The notes: generated by a model not told the origin, from the sequence alone. A DNA stretch of 64,000 nucleotides from Rugalucina vietnamica (GCA_964017185.1 OZ024876.1:15191726-15255725); one strand, 5' to 3'. Shown: positions 22,705 to 33,591, counted from the first letter of the stretch. A program made the numbers and translations.

Positions 22705-22972
22705 ATCATCATCAGGAAAACATGTCCGTGAAAAGTATACCCCCTTAAACCCCACTTTTATGTAGCAAATCTGGGGTACGGAGGGGTATACCTATTTTTC
22801 TTATTTTTGCTCCAAAACATAGATTGTGGGTACTCGTTTGAACCGCCTCGCCCACAATCTATGTTTTGAGCAAAAATAAGAAAAATATCATTTTTTTTTT
22901 TTCAGCTGAAAATTTCAATTTTTAAAGCTATAAAAATCTCTGTTTATTGCTTGGGCAAGTTTTCGTAATATT
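22705..22972 (+). repeat. Family B foldback element
   Basis: CAGGAAAACATGTCCGTGAA start; first hairpin TATACCCCCTTAAACCCCAC with GGGGTACGGAGGGGTATACC; second hairpin ACATAGATTGTGGGTACTCG with a shortened core (GAACCGCCTCGCCCACAATC); end GGCAAGTTTTCGTAAT. Confidence 0.88.
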
Positions 22973-23237
22973 AAGACTGTCAGAGACTTGACCTTTTATG
23001 AAGCAGGCACCCAACTACATGTATACCAGCTTCATGTACATAGTATGTAAACAAAGAGAAATCTGGTCACTGAGTTGCACAGCATCCACGTATTTTGGTT
23101 TTGCACTTAGAAAAGGACATTTTTCATGATTCGGATCGTAGTTATCGTAGTTATTTTAGTTTAATTAGAGTTAAATTGGATGATGAAAATAAATAAATTA
23201 CACGAAGAGATAATGAGCGACTGAGCAAACACCATAT

Positions 23238-23472
23238 GAGTCACGACAGGAGAAAGCCAAAGCCAACAATGTGGTTTTTTATCTGGCCTGACATAATCCG
23301 AGCTGTTCAAGCAAAGGAGATGGCTAGATGCTTGAAATTTTGGATTTAGAATGCAGTGGAATCATACTATCCGTGTAGTGAAAACAAAGGCGCCGGTCAG
23401 CTTTGCAGTTACTGCAAAGCTGATTTGCGGCTTTGTTTTCGCATTTACAGATTGTTGGTTTGGGAATGGGCC
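23238..23472 (+). mobile_element. Family A foldback element, diverged
   Basis: Eroded ends (GAGTC / GGGCC), typical body (GGCCTGACATAATCCGAGCT). The hairpin tip reads CTTTGCAGTTACTGCAAAG, so both arms have changed relative to CTTCGCAG/CTGCGAAG while still pairing. Confidence 0.85.
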
Positions 23473-23958
23473 AGCTAGCCTGGGCAAACAGCAACTTTAG
23501 AACGAAATAATTCAAACCAAATAACAAACATTGACCGTCCAGCACTGTTATTGACTATCATTTCTGGTTTCAGTTGAAATTCTCTATAAAATCACTGCAA
23601 TATGCCTCCTACATCTACGACACTCTTGAGATAAGTTAGATATTGGCCATATGCCATGCACTTTAACAAACACATGGTGGTTTAATACCCTTTGTTCAAA
23701 TGCAGAAAGCATGCGAGGAAACCACTCACTTCTATTGAACCTCTTTGGTATACCATCATTAGTTAAACTCTCCAGGGTGTTGTATGCTAAACAAAAGAAC
23801 AATGAAAACATATTAATCCAAGATGAAAATAACAATATATATGAAAAAAAAAACACGATGTTTTTATAGGAATGCTAATTTTGTTCTTGGTTAAGTAAGG
23901 TAAATGAAATGGATCACACACATGCATACACCATTCTTGAATCAGTTATGCTTAGGTT

Positions 23959-24356
23959 TCATACGGGCATCGTACGATTTATTGCTCTGGCTTTTATCGA
24001 CGTTCTGAGTCAAAACCGTACGGAAATCGTACGGAAATTGTAGGGCATCCGCACACATTAAGTGGTAATCGTACGGAGTCCGTGCGATGTCCGTGAGGAG
24101 CCCCTACGATTTCTGACTAAGCCCTTGCGGCCTCCCTAAGATCATCGCAAGGTCTCCGTAAGGTAGGTACCCGCACGACGGTGTTAACAATTTTTAAAAA
24201 AAAATGTAAAGAGCAGACTATTACAAATCGTAGAGGCTACAGAGATCGTAGGAAGCCGTAGAATCGTAGGGACATCGTAGGGTCACCCTGCGGAGACCTT
24301 ACGAAAATGCAAACATTGGCATTGTACGATCATCGCAAGCTAATCGTAGGCCAATT
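23959..24356. repeat. CGTA-word-rich unit 1
   Basis: Starts TCATACGGGCATCGTACGAT and is packed with CGTACGG, CGTAGGG, CCGTAAG and TCGTAGG words spaced roughly 10-20 bp apart. A second diverged copy starts 524 bp later. Possibly a degenerate satellite or foldback element; class unknown. Confidence 0.8.
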
Positions 24357-24482
24357 GTAATGCCTAGATTACAATTGCGCCGACCAACGTGCGTTTTTTC
24401 TGTCTGCCTTTTTTTTTCCCTACGCTTTTTTAGACATCGTAGGTGATCGTGGGCTACCTACGACGTTTGTGTTCATACTGAT

Positions 24483-24955
24483 TCATACGGGCAACGCACA
24501 ATTAATTGCTCTAGCTTTCGTCGACGTTCTGAGTCAGAACAGTACGGAAATGGTTGGGAAATCGTAGGGTAACCGCACACGTTAAGTGGAAATCGTACGG
24601 AGCCCAAGCAATGTCCGTGAGGAGTGCCTACGATTTCTGGCTGAGCCTGTGCGGTCTCCCTACGATCGCTGTACGATTTTTGTCCCCCAAATTATCATAA
24701 AAAATCGTGCGGTGACCGCACGATCGTCGCAGGGCCTCCGTACCGCGCCTGCACGACGTGTCTACGGGCTTCGGTCTTACGATTTTTTGAAATTTGTAAA
24801 AGACCAAACTATTACAAAATCATAGAGGCTAGGGAGATTGTAGGAAGCCATAGAATCGTAGGGACATCGTAGGGTCACCCTGCGGAGACCGTACGAAAAT
24901 GCAAAACTTAATTGGCATCGTATGATCATCGCGAGCTAATCGAAGGCCTAACAGA
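24483..24955. repeat. CGTA-word-rich unit 2
   Basis: Collinear with unit 1: GACGTTCTGAGTCAGAAC, AAGTGGAAATCGTACGGAG, GTCCGTGAGGAGTGCCTACG and CATCGTAGGGTCACCCTGCG. The open frame at 24586-24825 follows from the repeat and has no recognisable domain. Confidence 0.8.
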
Positions 24956-25324
24956 GATCTCGAGTCTGCTTCTATACGAAGTCATAATGTATATAACGCT
25001 TTATACAATTAATTATAAACCCCAATCCAGACACCATGCGGGCAAGTAAGGACTATATAGACCATTTTAGAAAAATGCACATCCTTTCGCACGCGATCAA
25101 AACAATAGAGTATTTTAAATTTTATGATCTGGAAATCTGATTGCATACATTGCATGCGTTCATATAATAAAGTCTTGAGTCGTTAAGAAAATTGGAATTT
25201 CGTTAATGTTAGACTCTTTTAAAAATGAATTGATGTCCATATGACATGACAGAGTAACATGTATTCTACATTTTTCTTGTTAAACAACAACGCAAGCCAC
25301 GTCTAGACGTAATAAGAAGATCGA
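24956..25324. other. No recognised feature
   Basis: AT-rich sequence; nothing supported. Confidence 0.35.
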
Positions 25325-25500
25325 TCCATCTGACAATGACTTCATCATCAATGTGTACTGATCTGGAGATGTTGCTTATGGGAACTAAATAATTTTCAGT
25401 TTTTGACTATTCATGGTGTTGATTGGTCCATTGTACGGCTTCCCATGTGCTGGTTGGTGTACAACCTATGTTTCTTTTGAACTGGTTGTACGGACATATT
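25325..25500 (-). pseudogene. Decayed fragment of the LINE family at 40676-43906
   Basis: Aligns with about 41400-41560: TCATCATCAATGTGTACTG against TCATCATCAATGTGCACTG, TGGTCCATTGTACGGCTTCC against TGGTTCATTGTACGGTTTTC, and GGTTGGTGTACAACCTATGT against GGCTGGTGTACAACCTCTGT. It corresponds to the region just downstream of the reverse-transcriptase YADD motif. Frames are broken. Confidence 0.8.
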
Positions 25501-25715
25501 ATATCGATGTGTTGTTTCAGGCCTACGTCACTAGCTATGAGCACATATACAAGAATGCGTTCATTTCCCTAACCTTTTATTCACAATATATTATATCAAA
25601 ACATGCATCTGCCTTAAAATAGATTGGGAATTTATGCTGTTGCCAAAAGCGCATTTACATTATTAGCATTCGCATGAAAAACCCAACAATATCTGTTTCC
25701 GACTATGTCTGACAT

Positions 25716-26192
25716 ATATATTTTAGTTGGTTTGGGCTGGAGCTTCTTGCCTCTTGCTTGGCTCACCGGGGTTCAACTGGTGTTTTTCTTTTGATCCGAA
25801 TTTGCAGTAAGTTATTGGGCGCCCAGGGATCTCCATCGTCGGCAGCTTAGTGAATCTGTGAGTCCTCGTTATTTATTCATCATGGTGGTAATCCTGATTT
25901 ATGTGTTTGTCCTTGACTTGTTAGAGATTCACCACGAGGACAGAACAATGTTGTGAACCACTGCTGAAGCTAAGGGTGGGGTTATGGTCGTGTAAAATCG
26001 ATTTCAGCCTGCCAGTAATTTTATATTACTGATCGTTCGAAGGCGATACTTCTGTGGTGGTTCATATTGTTTTATGTCTTGATGTTGAATTTTGTGCTGT
26101 TAGCACCTTATGTATGTTTTCACATGTTTAATAATGTTTAGGTAACTAAGTGGACACCTATTGGGAAAATGGCTGCCCATTCGGCTTACAGT
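25716..26192 (+). repeat. Family P 3' tail, lacking the last ~120 bp
   Basis: TTTTAGTTGGTTTGGGCTGG through CACCGGGGTTCAACTGGTGT, GGGATCTCCATCGTCGG and CACCACGAGGACAGAACAAT to CATTCGGCTTAC. The common 3' end is missing. Confidence 0.85.
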
Positions 26193-27261
26193 ACACTTGG
26201 CAAAAATACCAACGCATCAGTTTCAAAAACTGAATAACTTTCGTTCCATTAAAGATTTTACTTTCAAATTTTGCATACTATTCCTTGAAAAATATTTGCG
26301 CATAACGACTGGATAATTTTAAATAAATTTAATCACGTGACCACGTCATAAGAGGATCATGCAAAAACAGTTTTTCTGCACCTGCTGATCATGGTGTATG
26401 TATTTTGGAAATCTTTGAATAGAATTAGACAGCTTGATGTTCGTCGAGTGAGAGGCACAAAAAAGACGAAAAATTCGCTCGAGCGACCGGCTAAGTAGAG
26501 AGGGTAGCTCGTTTAGCGTAGATACGTTTAAAATACGTTTACAATCAATGGAACAATGGTGTTTTATTTTCACCTCTTTACTCTAACAAGTCGCATGATA
26601 TCATGGTACATCTAGTTTGGGCGTCGACCGTCTCTTTTATGCTGACATTTTCGGTCACCTTTACCTCTGTCTGTCGTCCCAAGACGTTGTCGCACTTAAC
26701 AATAATTCACATGCAAGTGGTAAACCTGCGTTGCTCAGTAGGATAACAGTATTAAAATTGTAACCGGGCCACATTCTATCAATGCGAAATCGTTTTTAGC
26801 GCAAGTAAGAGCTAATGGGGTTCGAGTATCCACCAGGTACTGGCTGTGTAAGATAAAACGATCTCCTTAAGAAATCAATTTTTATTTACAAGTCTTTTTG
26901 AGACGCTTTTTTTTTTTTTTTTTTTTTTATACAAAACTGACTTTTATGTTAAGGGGAGTTGTACTTTTTACTCAGATTCAATAACATTATTGAACAGATC
27001 GTGATTTTGGACTTATTTTGTGATTTTCACCGGCGTGCTTTGGATTTTTCGAATGAAGGGTACGGTTTCCAAAAGTTCGATTATTTTTGACAGAAATCAC
27101 CGATTGCGATAAAATTTCAGCATTCTGTTCGAAAATGGTTATTTTCATCATGCAGAGAATTTGAATACTAACAGTAATTTCGTTTTAAAAATATTTAACA
27201 CAATATTACTAGGTGCGTTGGGAAATTTGTTAAGTATTATGTTTTCTTAGTATAAGGATCT
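26193..27261. other. No recognised feature; poly(T) run
   Basis: No supported gene. The minus-strand frame at 26346-26573 has no domain I recognise. A T run lies at about 26907-26929. Confidence 0.4.
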
Positions 27262-27308
27262 GATTGTTAATTTAGTTTTTTTCCCACCTTAGTATTTGGA
27301 GTTGAAAT
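27262..27308 (+). repeat. Family P tail, near-terminal fragment
   Basis: TTGTTAATTTAGTTTTTTTC followed by CCACCTTAGTATTTGGAGTT matches the last ~100 bp of the P tail. It continues into the duplicated unit. Confidence 0.7.
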
Positions 27309-27944
27309 TTCTTTCTGATTTCGCCGTTTTCCTGATCATTGCCTACTTTTACTTTTACTATACAACCACAGAAAATATTAAGAAGCCTGAAATGTTTATT
27401 TAAGAAGAAAATAAAGACGCTAATCAGCTGAGCGGTTACTGCACAGCGGATCTACATAAGTATATGGTTGTTTTTCCCGGCGATGCGGATGCTCTTAAAT
27501 AAAAAAAAGAAGATAAATATATTGCTTGGAAATGAACATATTAGTGACGTTGAAAGAATGTAACGGTAATTGTTGTATATAGCAAGTACTGTCTACGTTT
27601 TTCTTTTAACATTGACTTTTGTCGTGTTCTTTCTGATTTCGCCGTTTTCCTGACCATTGCCTACTTTTACTTTTACTATACAACCACAGAAAATATTAAG
27701 AAGCCTGAAATGTTTATTTAAGAAGAAAATAAAGACGCTAATCAGCTGAGCGGTTACTGCACAGCGGATCTACATAAGTATATGGTTGTTTTTCCCGGCG
27801 ATGCGGATGCTCTTAAATAAAAAAAAAGGATAAATATATTGCTTGGAAATGAACATATTAGTGGCGTTGAAAGAATGTAACGGTAATTGTTGTATATAGC
27901 AAGTACTGTCTACTTTGTTCTTTTAACATTGACTTTTGTCGTTA
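27309..27944 (+). repeat. Tandem duplication of a 318 bp unit
   Basis: The unit 27309-27626 is repeated at 27627-27944 with a fixed offset of 318 bp and very few differences. It holds the P tail 3' end (TTCTTTCTGATTTCGCCGTT) and a truncated family A remnant (ATAAAGACGCTAATCAGCTG, then TTTTTCCCGGCGATGCGGAT). The breakpoint lies inside the P tail. Confidence 0.92.
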
Positions 27945-28738
27945 TCGACTTGGCACAGTGATATAGTGCTAGACTAAATACATGTCTAAGGCGTAAAATA
28001 AAAATAGTCGTGTTTCCACTAACATCTCGAAGATGGGATAGGGTCGATAGGTCGGAAAACCTTTTTATTTTTCATGTATTTTTTACTTGTTGAAAATGTA
28101 TATAAAAAGTGAAAACGCGTTAAAATCAGCTATAAGTTCTAGAAACACACATTTATTGATGGTAAAACAATTAGGAAGCCTGAGAAAGTGAGTTTAATTG
28201 TTATTGGTGCAATTCTTTTGGTTTTTAAAGCATTGTCGTCTTTCCTCTTTAAATGTTGAGGGTCGGTCAGCATTTATTTTTAATGGCAATAGAAAGGTCA
28301 TCGCAAAAGTTCAGAGTCGGTCGGGTTGGTGGAAACACGGCTATTTTTTATTTACGCCTAATATTTCGGTTAAATGTCGGTGTTGCAGGTTCGAAACCCA
28401 CTTTATCATAATTATTTTATTTATTTATTTCGTTTTTATTTGCATCTTTTTTGTTTGTCTGAGATCATGTATTTTGTCGATCGTGGTGAAAGACAGATGA
28501 GTAGATGAAGATAAGCTGATGATACTTTCTTCACAAATAAGCACGTAAGTCTACTCGCCTGACACAGTCGCTTAAGGGGTCGTAACACCTATGCGAATTT
28601 CTTTAACGCAGACTTGCGACAGCACGTAAGTCTACTCGCCTGACAAAGTCGCTTAGGAGCAATCAGTTCTTACATCATGAAACACCCACTTTAAAGAAAT
28701 ATTATCATGGAATAAACCATACAATTATAAAGTATATG
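27945..28738. other. No recognised feature
   Basis: No supported gene. A lone B-box-like GGTTCGAAACCC at about 28388 has no convincing A box. Confidence 0.4.
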
Positions 28739-28925
28739 GGCGGCCCCCGTGGCCGAGCCGCTGTATCTGGTGTAGGTTCTAGCCCCACATTGGCCACATG
28801 TGAGACAAGCCAAGTTCTGCTTGCGGGTGTGCCAGGTGGTTTTTCTCGGGGTACACCTACTGATTGGCCTGTCTCATATGAGCTGAAATAATCTTGAAAG
28901 GGGCGTTAAACTGAGCTTAAAAAAA
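28739..28925 (+). mobile_element. tRNA-derived SINE, head deleted
   Basis: Same family as 9661-9925: GCCCCCGTGGCCGAGC, then a deletion of about 45 bp to GTATCTGGTGTAGGTTCTAG, then the body TTCTGCTTGCGGGTGTGCCA and 3' end CTTGAAAGGGGCGTTAAACT. The B box is mutated. Confidence 0.85.
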
Positions 28926-28963
28926 CACGGTGTAAAAATGAATTTAAAAAACCGGAAAAATGA

Positions 28964-29062
28964 AATAGTAGGATTCGAACCCTCATACTAACTTTCCATG
29001 ATACCCACATAGATGTTTGTATTTCGCATCCTATACCATTTGAGCTAGGTGGATAGTCAAAT
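28964..29062 (-). mobile_element. tRNA-like sequence, SINE head or tRNA pseudogene
   Basis: On the minus strand CCTAGCTCAAATGGTATAGG resembles an A box region and GAGGGTTCGAATCCTACTA contains a perfect B box. The A-to-B spacing is too long for a plain tRNA and no cloverleaf is convincing. Confidence 0.5.
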
Positions 29063-29604
29063 TTGTAATGATTTTTTAATTCTGGTGAGATGTCCATTAC
29101 TTCGTCTCCGTTACTTCGCCATTATAGACGGTAGATAAAAGTGTAACCTGCTTCCACGGTCTATCATAGAATGTTGCGTCGCATCACGTCCATGTACGTC
29201 GTATAAGTCATTGGAACATGAATATTGCGTGTTATCACAATGGGTAAACACGCAATCATAAACCGGCGCGTCCATGAAGTAGCACGTGAAAGGGTATTCA
29301 GATTGGTAACAGTACAAGTACATACTATGCGTGCTACCGAAAACTTGTGATAAATCGTCTTGATTTTCCTCTCACGTGCTTCTTCGTGGACTAGCCTGGC
29401 TTTTGACGCGCCAGAGGTTAAAATCAACTACACCTTGTACAATTTCACTTTATATATTGATAAAACAAATTCAGTGGAGACCACATGCAGTCACCATTGC
29501 TATTCTGCATTCTCGCTTTCTAACATTGCGATCAGAGAAAATACCTTTTTCATGCGTCTGACAGACTAAAACGAAACGTTTGCTAAAGTATACTATTTGC
29601 TGTC

Positions 29605-29815
29605 CACTGCGGCAAATTGAAAGGTTCAATATCACAAATAATCGCTAGGGAGCTCTTGAAATAGATTTATATTATTTAAGAACCGAAAGTGATTGGCATT
29701 AATCACATCACATGGCTGGCGAGATAATTGTTCACCCATAGGAGACAAATAAATTGGAAAATGACAAGGCAATGCTGATGGAAAAGTAAATACACTCGAT
29801 ATGAGGAACTGCCAT
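29605..29815 (+). repeat. Family D repeat
   Basis: CTAGGGAGCTCTTGAAATAG, GATTGGCATTAATCACATCA, TGGCTGGCGAGATAATTGTT and GAAAAGTAAATACACTCG align with 33965-34200, 38045-38240 and 51655-51920. Unclassified. Confidence 0.75.
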
Positions 29816-30046
29816 TACGAAAACTTGCCCATGGAATATATGTGTAGAGATTTTTTTCAGCTGTAAAAATTGAAAATTCAATTGGAAAAAATTCGATATT
29901 TCAATATTTTTGCTCCAAAGGCGGCTCTAGCGAGTACCCACAATCTATGTTTTGGATCAAAAATACATGTAAGAAAAAAAGGGGGATACACGTGTAAACC
30001 CCAGTGTTGGGTATGAGGCGGTATACATTACATGGACATGTTTTCC
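29816..30046 (-). repeat. Family B foldback element
   Basis: Inverse copy: TTACGAAAACTTGCCCATGG left end, core GGCGGCTCTAGCGAGTACCC with one arm shortened, and right end GTATACATTACATGGACATG then TTTTCCTG. Confidence 0.85.
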
Positions 30047-30143
30047 TGTTGTACCATTATAGTCACACTGATCTTCGCCAAATTTGCACGTGGTAATCCA
30101 CTTGGAAAAAAGGCAGCTTTTATAATGCCATTTTGTAAAAAGT

Positions 30144-30374
30144 CGGGCAAAGGTTATGTTGGTTCCGTCTTCTGTTAACTAAACAGTTAAAACGGGACAA
30201 TGCTGGTCACGGGGAGGTGACAATAAACAATGTGGTCACCGTAATGGGAATTTTCAATGTTATAATCCGCGCATTGTTGATTGTCACCTCCCCGATTGTC
30301 ACCTCCCCGTGACCAACTTTGGCCCGTTTACCTGTTAATTTAACGGAACACGGAACCAAAGTGACCTTTGCCAC
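30144..30374. mobile_element. Long inverted repeat (MITE-like)
   Basis: Inner arms GGTCACGGGGAGGTGACAAT and ATTGTCACCTCCCCGTGACC are exact inverses. Flanking blocks (GGTTCCGTCTTCTGTTAACT against TTTAACGGAACACGGAACC) extend the arms to about 80-90 bp with mismatches. The right arm carries an extra copy of TTGTCACCTCCCCG. The loop is about 55 bp. Confidence 0.85.
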
Positions 30375-30418
30375 GACATGTTTACTTAATTGGATTATAA
30401 ACAGCAAAATAACTTCAT

Positions 30419-30690
30419 CACGAAAACATGTCCGCGTAATGTATACCCCCTTGAACCCAACTTTTATATAGCAAAACTGGGATATGCAGGGTATACCTAC
30501 TTTTCTTATTTTTGCTTCAAAACATAGATTGTGTGTACTCGTTAGAACCGCCTCACCGAGTCGGTTCTAACGTGTACCCACAATCGATGTTTTGAGCACA
30601 AATAAGAAAAATATCAAAATTTTTCAGCTGAAAAGTTCAATTTTCAAAGCTCAAAAATCTCTGTATATTGCATGGGCCAGTTTTCGTAAC
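30419..30690 (+). repeat. Family B foldback element, full-length
   Basis: ACGAAAACATGTCCGCG start; first hairpin TATACCCCCTTGAACCCAAC; second hairpin ACATAGATTGTGTGTACTCG, core GAACCGCCTCACCGAGTCGG, partner TACCCACAATCGATGTTTTG; end GGGCCAGTTTTCGTAA. Confidence 0.9.
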
Positions 30691-30747
30691 GGTTAACGTC
30701 GAACTGTTTCGATGAGAATTGTGTTGACCATTGTAGAACTTAAATAT

Positions 30748-31184
30748 GAGCCTGTGCGTGAGAAAACCAACAATTTGGGTTCCGACCAGGTTCAACACAA
30801 ACCAGGATATTAGCACCACGTGTACGCTCAGTCGCTGGACTATTGTAGAAACACGTCCTCACGGTTCCGCAGTTCTGGTTGAAGAGAGCGATAGCACGGA
30901 TTTCCCTGGCGATGACGTTTTTCTCTCGAGAGGGATGTAATTATCTCTCAATACCGAGGTATTGGATTGGTCGCACTCGTTTTGTCGTCACTGCGAACTA
31001 GTGGTATTACGAGTCACCGCAAATCCACAACAAGAGGCTGGAAATTTTGTATGTAGAAAGTAGAGGAATTGTACTATCCGTGTAGCGAAAACGAAGGCAC
31101 TGATCAGCTTCGCGGTTACTTCGAAGCTGATCTGCGCCTTTGTTTTCGCCTATGCAGGATGTTGGTTTTCCCATGCGGTGGCTC
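30748..31184 (+). mobile_element. Family A foldback element split by a ~220 bp insertion
   Basis: GAGCC...GGCTC with perfect ATAT on both sides (30744-30747 and 31185-31188). The A body is interrupted at about 30812-31031 by unrelated sequence with a CTCTCGAGAG core. The hairpin is intact: GCGAAAACGAAGGCACTGAT facing ATCTGCGCCTTTGTTTTCGC, tip CTTCGCGGTTACTTCGAAG. Confidence 0.88.
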
Positions 31185-32067
31185 ATATAAGAAACCATAG
31201 CTTGTTTATCTACCCAGCTGGCGGCATCGTTGACGCCAACAGTCAGACGCCCATAAGACTCTGATTAAATTACTACAAAATGCTTGACGATGTTTCTTTT
31301 AAAATATCAATATTTCACACTGGTATAGGCAAACGCATTGGCTAAAGCACAAACGTAGAGGCTAAAGAATTTTAAACGTACAGGCTAAAGAAGAAAATGG
31401 CGAAAATGACAGAACATACGCAGGTAGTTGACCTTTTTATATCTTTAATCATGTTCCATCCTGATAACTGCTGCTGGCAATAGCGCAACGGACCGCTCGA
31501 ATTAGTCAACTATTTACCTACGATGCTGACTTTGCTTACTGCGCATGCCCAAGAGCAAACATTCGTGTACCGTGGACTTACCCTGCCACGAAATCTAATT
31601 ATTCTGTATGAAATACTGGATTTCTTAGGTAGCATGCGCTTTTTAGCTGTTTATAGACATGCAAATGATAGATCGGACATCTACGAATACGATTTATGAA
31701 AAAAATAAATTTGAAAGCCTCTTGGTGCGAAACCCAACCTGTATTTTTAATACAACGCTAGTGGCTAAAGAACTGGATACAACGCAGATGCTAAGACTCT
31801 AATATTTTGTGTCGGAAAATAGGATCATCTGCTCGCACCACTTGTAAATGTCCTGTTAGAGTAGGTTTTACGGCTTATGAAATGAGTCATGCATGGTTTA
31901 TAGCTTCATATATGACATTTAAGAAAACTTTTATAATGCTTTGAATGTACATGCCCATCGTTTGTTTCTCGCAGTACCATCCACTCTTTTGGGTTATTTT
32001 CGGACTTTAATACTCAAGCTTCTGAATGATACATTAAACAAGCATTGTCACTTTGGTTAATGACAAT

Positions 32068-32310
32068 GATGAGGCCTAGTTTCCACGGACAATTTTTCTT
32101 TGACAAAGTACAGGTTTGTCGAAGAAAAGTATGCTCATGTGAACTCAATTCTGTGGCGAAGTTTCATTGTCAAATATATCTGTGACAAAGGTGAGCGAGC
32201 TAAGTAGTATAAGTAATCTTTGCTGTGTGTGAACACAAACTCAATGCCAAAGTTTCTGTGACAAAGAATCTTCGTCAAAGAAACACTGTCCATGGGAACG
32301 CGGCCTCAGT
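32068..32310. mobile_element. MITE nested in the long-TIR element
   Basis: GAGGCCTAGTTTCCACGGAC on the left faces the inverse of CCATGGGAACGCGGCCTC on the right. Inner arms TTTCTTTGACAAAG and CTTCGTCAAAGAAA also pair. About 240 bp. Target duplication unclear. Confidence 0.75.
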
Positions 32311-32379
32311 GAGAGGTTGGATTTAATTTCTATTTCGCATTCCTGTTATATGGCAATACCTTTTTTATTTCCCGGCAAC

Positions 32380-32600
32380 ATGTTCCAATGCGATATATGT
32401 GAAAAAAGCTATAAGTACCCTGCCTCTCTGTGGAAACACAAAGACGCCAAACACACAGAGGTTAGATACGAATGTGAGGTGTGCAATGCCAGTTTGTAAG
32501 CCGGGAGTATTTGCGACAGCATGAGAACACGCACAATGAATGTCCGTTTACTTGAGGCCACTTTGAAGGGCGTACTTCAAGCATTTAGAACTGGGGTTTT
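32380..32600 (+). pseudogene. Broken C2H2 zinc-finger coding remnant
   Basis: One frame encodes a C2H2 finger (FQCDICEKSYKYPASLWKHK then DAKH) and the start of a second (YECEVCNASL). A stop follows at about 32497. Shifting frame by one base at that point continues the second finger (SREYLRQHENTH). A further Cys-containing block follows. This is therefore a two-finger remnant with a frameshift. It lies in the interior of the long-TIR element and may be part of its lost transposase gene or a captured host fragment. Zinc fingers of this kind bind DNA. No catalytic domain is visible. Confidence 0.7.
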
Positions 32601-33591
32601 GAAAGGCGCCCCAAAGTATTAGCTTGTGAGACTCGTGACCGCCTTGACCCTTTGGGTTTCTGTAACCATAAGTGTGGGTTTCGCCTCATTGTTGAACCGT
32701 TTTCCGGTTATCACTCAGCTGCAAGGGAAAAATGTGATAGTATTAATATGGAAGTCGGACCATCGGATTTTCCAACCACCCATTACCATGAACCGTATTT
32801 TGAAATTACCTGAAAGAGTGAATGGTACTCACTGCTAGAAACAAAAAACGATGGACACGTGCATGCATAAACGGGATACTTTCGTCGGTGTTTCGATATA
32901 CCTCCACACTAGGCGAAAGTGGAACGAGATACCGAAGAAGAATGGTGTGAAGGCCAGCAAGCTGCAGAGCATTAAAAGTTTCTTAAATGTCATAAATGAA
33001 GCTCTAAACTATACATGACTCATTTCATAGACTGTAAAAACTACTCTAACAGGAGACATTTACAATTGGTGTGAGCAGATGATCCTATTTTCTGACACAA
33101 AATATTCTAGTCTTAGCATCTGCGTTGTATCCAGTTATTTAGCCACTAGCGTTGTATTAAAAATACAGGTAGGGTTTCGCACCGAGAGGCTTTCAATTTT
33201 ATTTTTTTCATAAATCGTATTCGTAGATGTCCGATCTATCATTTGCATGTCTATAAACAGCTAAAAAGCGCATGAAACCTAAGAAATCCAGTATTTCATA
33301 CAGAATAATTAGATTTCGTGGCAGGGTAAGTCCACGGTACACGAATGTTTGCTCTTGGGCATGCGCAGTAAGCAAATTTAGCATCGTAGGTGAATAGTTG
33401 ACTAATTCGAGTGGTCCGTTGCGCTATTGCCAGCAGCAGTTATCAGGATGGAACATGATAAAAGATATAAAATGGTCAACTACCTGCGTATGTTCTGTCA
33501 TTTTCGCCATTTTCTTCTTTAGCCTGTACGTTTAAAATTCTTTTGCCTCTACGTTTGTGCTTTAGCCGATGCGTTTGCCTATACCAGTGTG

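Larger units (their letters stand above)
31316..33591. mobile_element. 2.3 kb DNA element with ~625 bp terminal inverted repeats
   Basis: The left arm, 31316 to about 31946, is inverted at about 32969-33591. Examples are CACACTGGTATAGGCAAACG against CGTTTGCCTATACCAGTGTG, and matching blocks such as GCCCAAGAGCAAACATTCGT and AATTAGATTTCGTGGCAGGG throughout. Perfect ATATTT flanks both ends (31310-31315 and 33592-33597), read as a 6 bp target duplication. The ~1 kb interior holds a smaller inverted-repeat element (32068-32310) and a broken zinc-finger frame. The termini do not fit Polinton (AG...CT) or CACTA elements; the superfamily is unresolved. Probably a non-autonomous or gutted element. Confidence 0.88.

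Noticed and set aside
32317-32499. Functional zinc-finger exon
   Set aside because: The second finger is broken by a stop and frameshift, and it lies within a transposon between inverted repeats.
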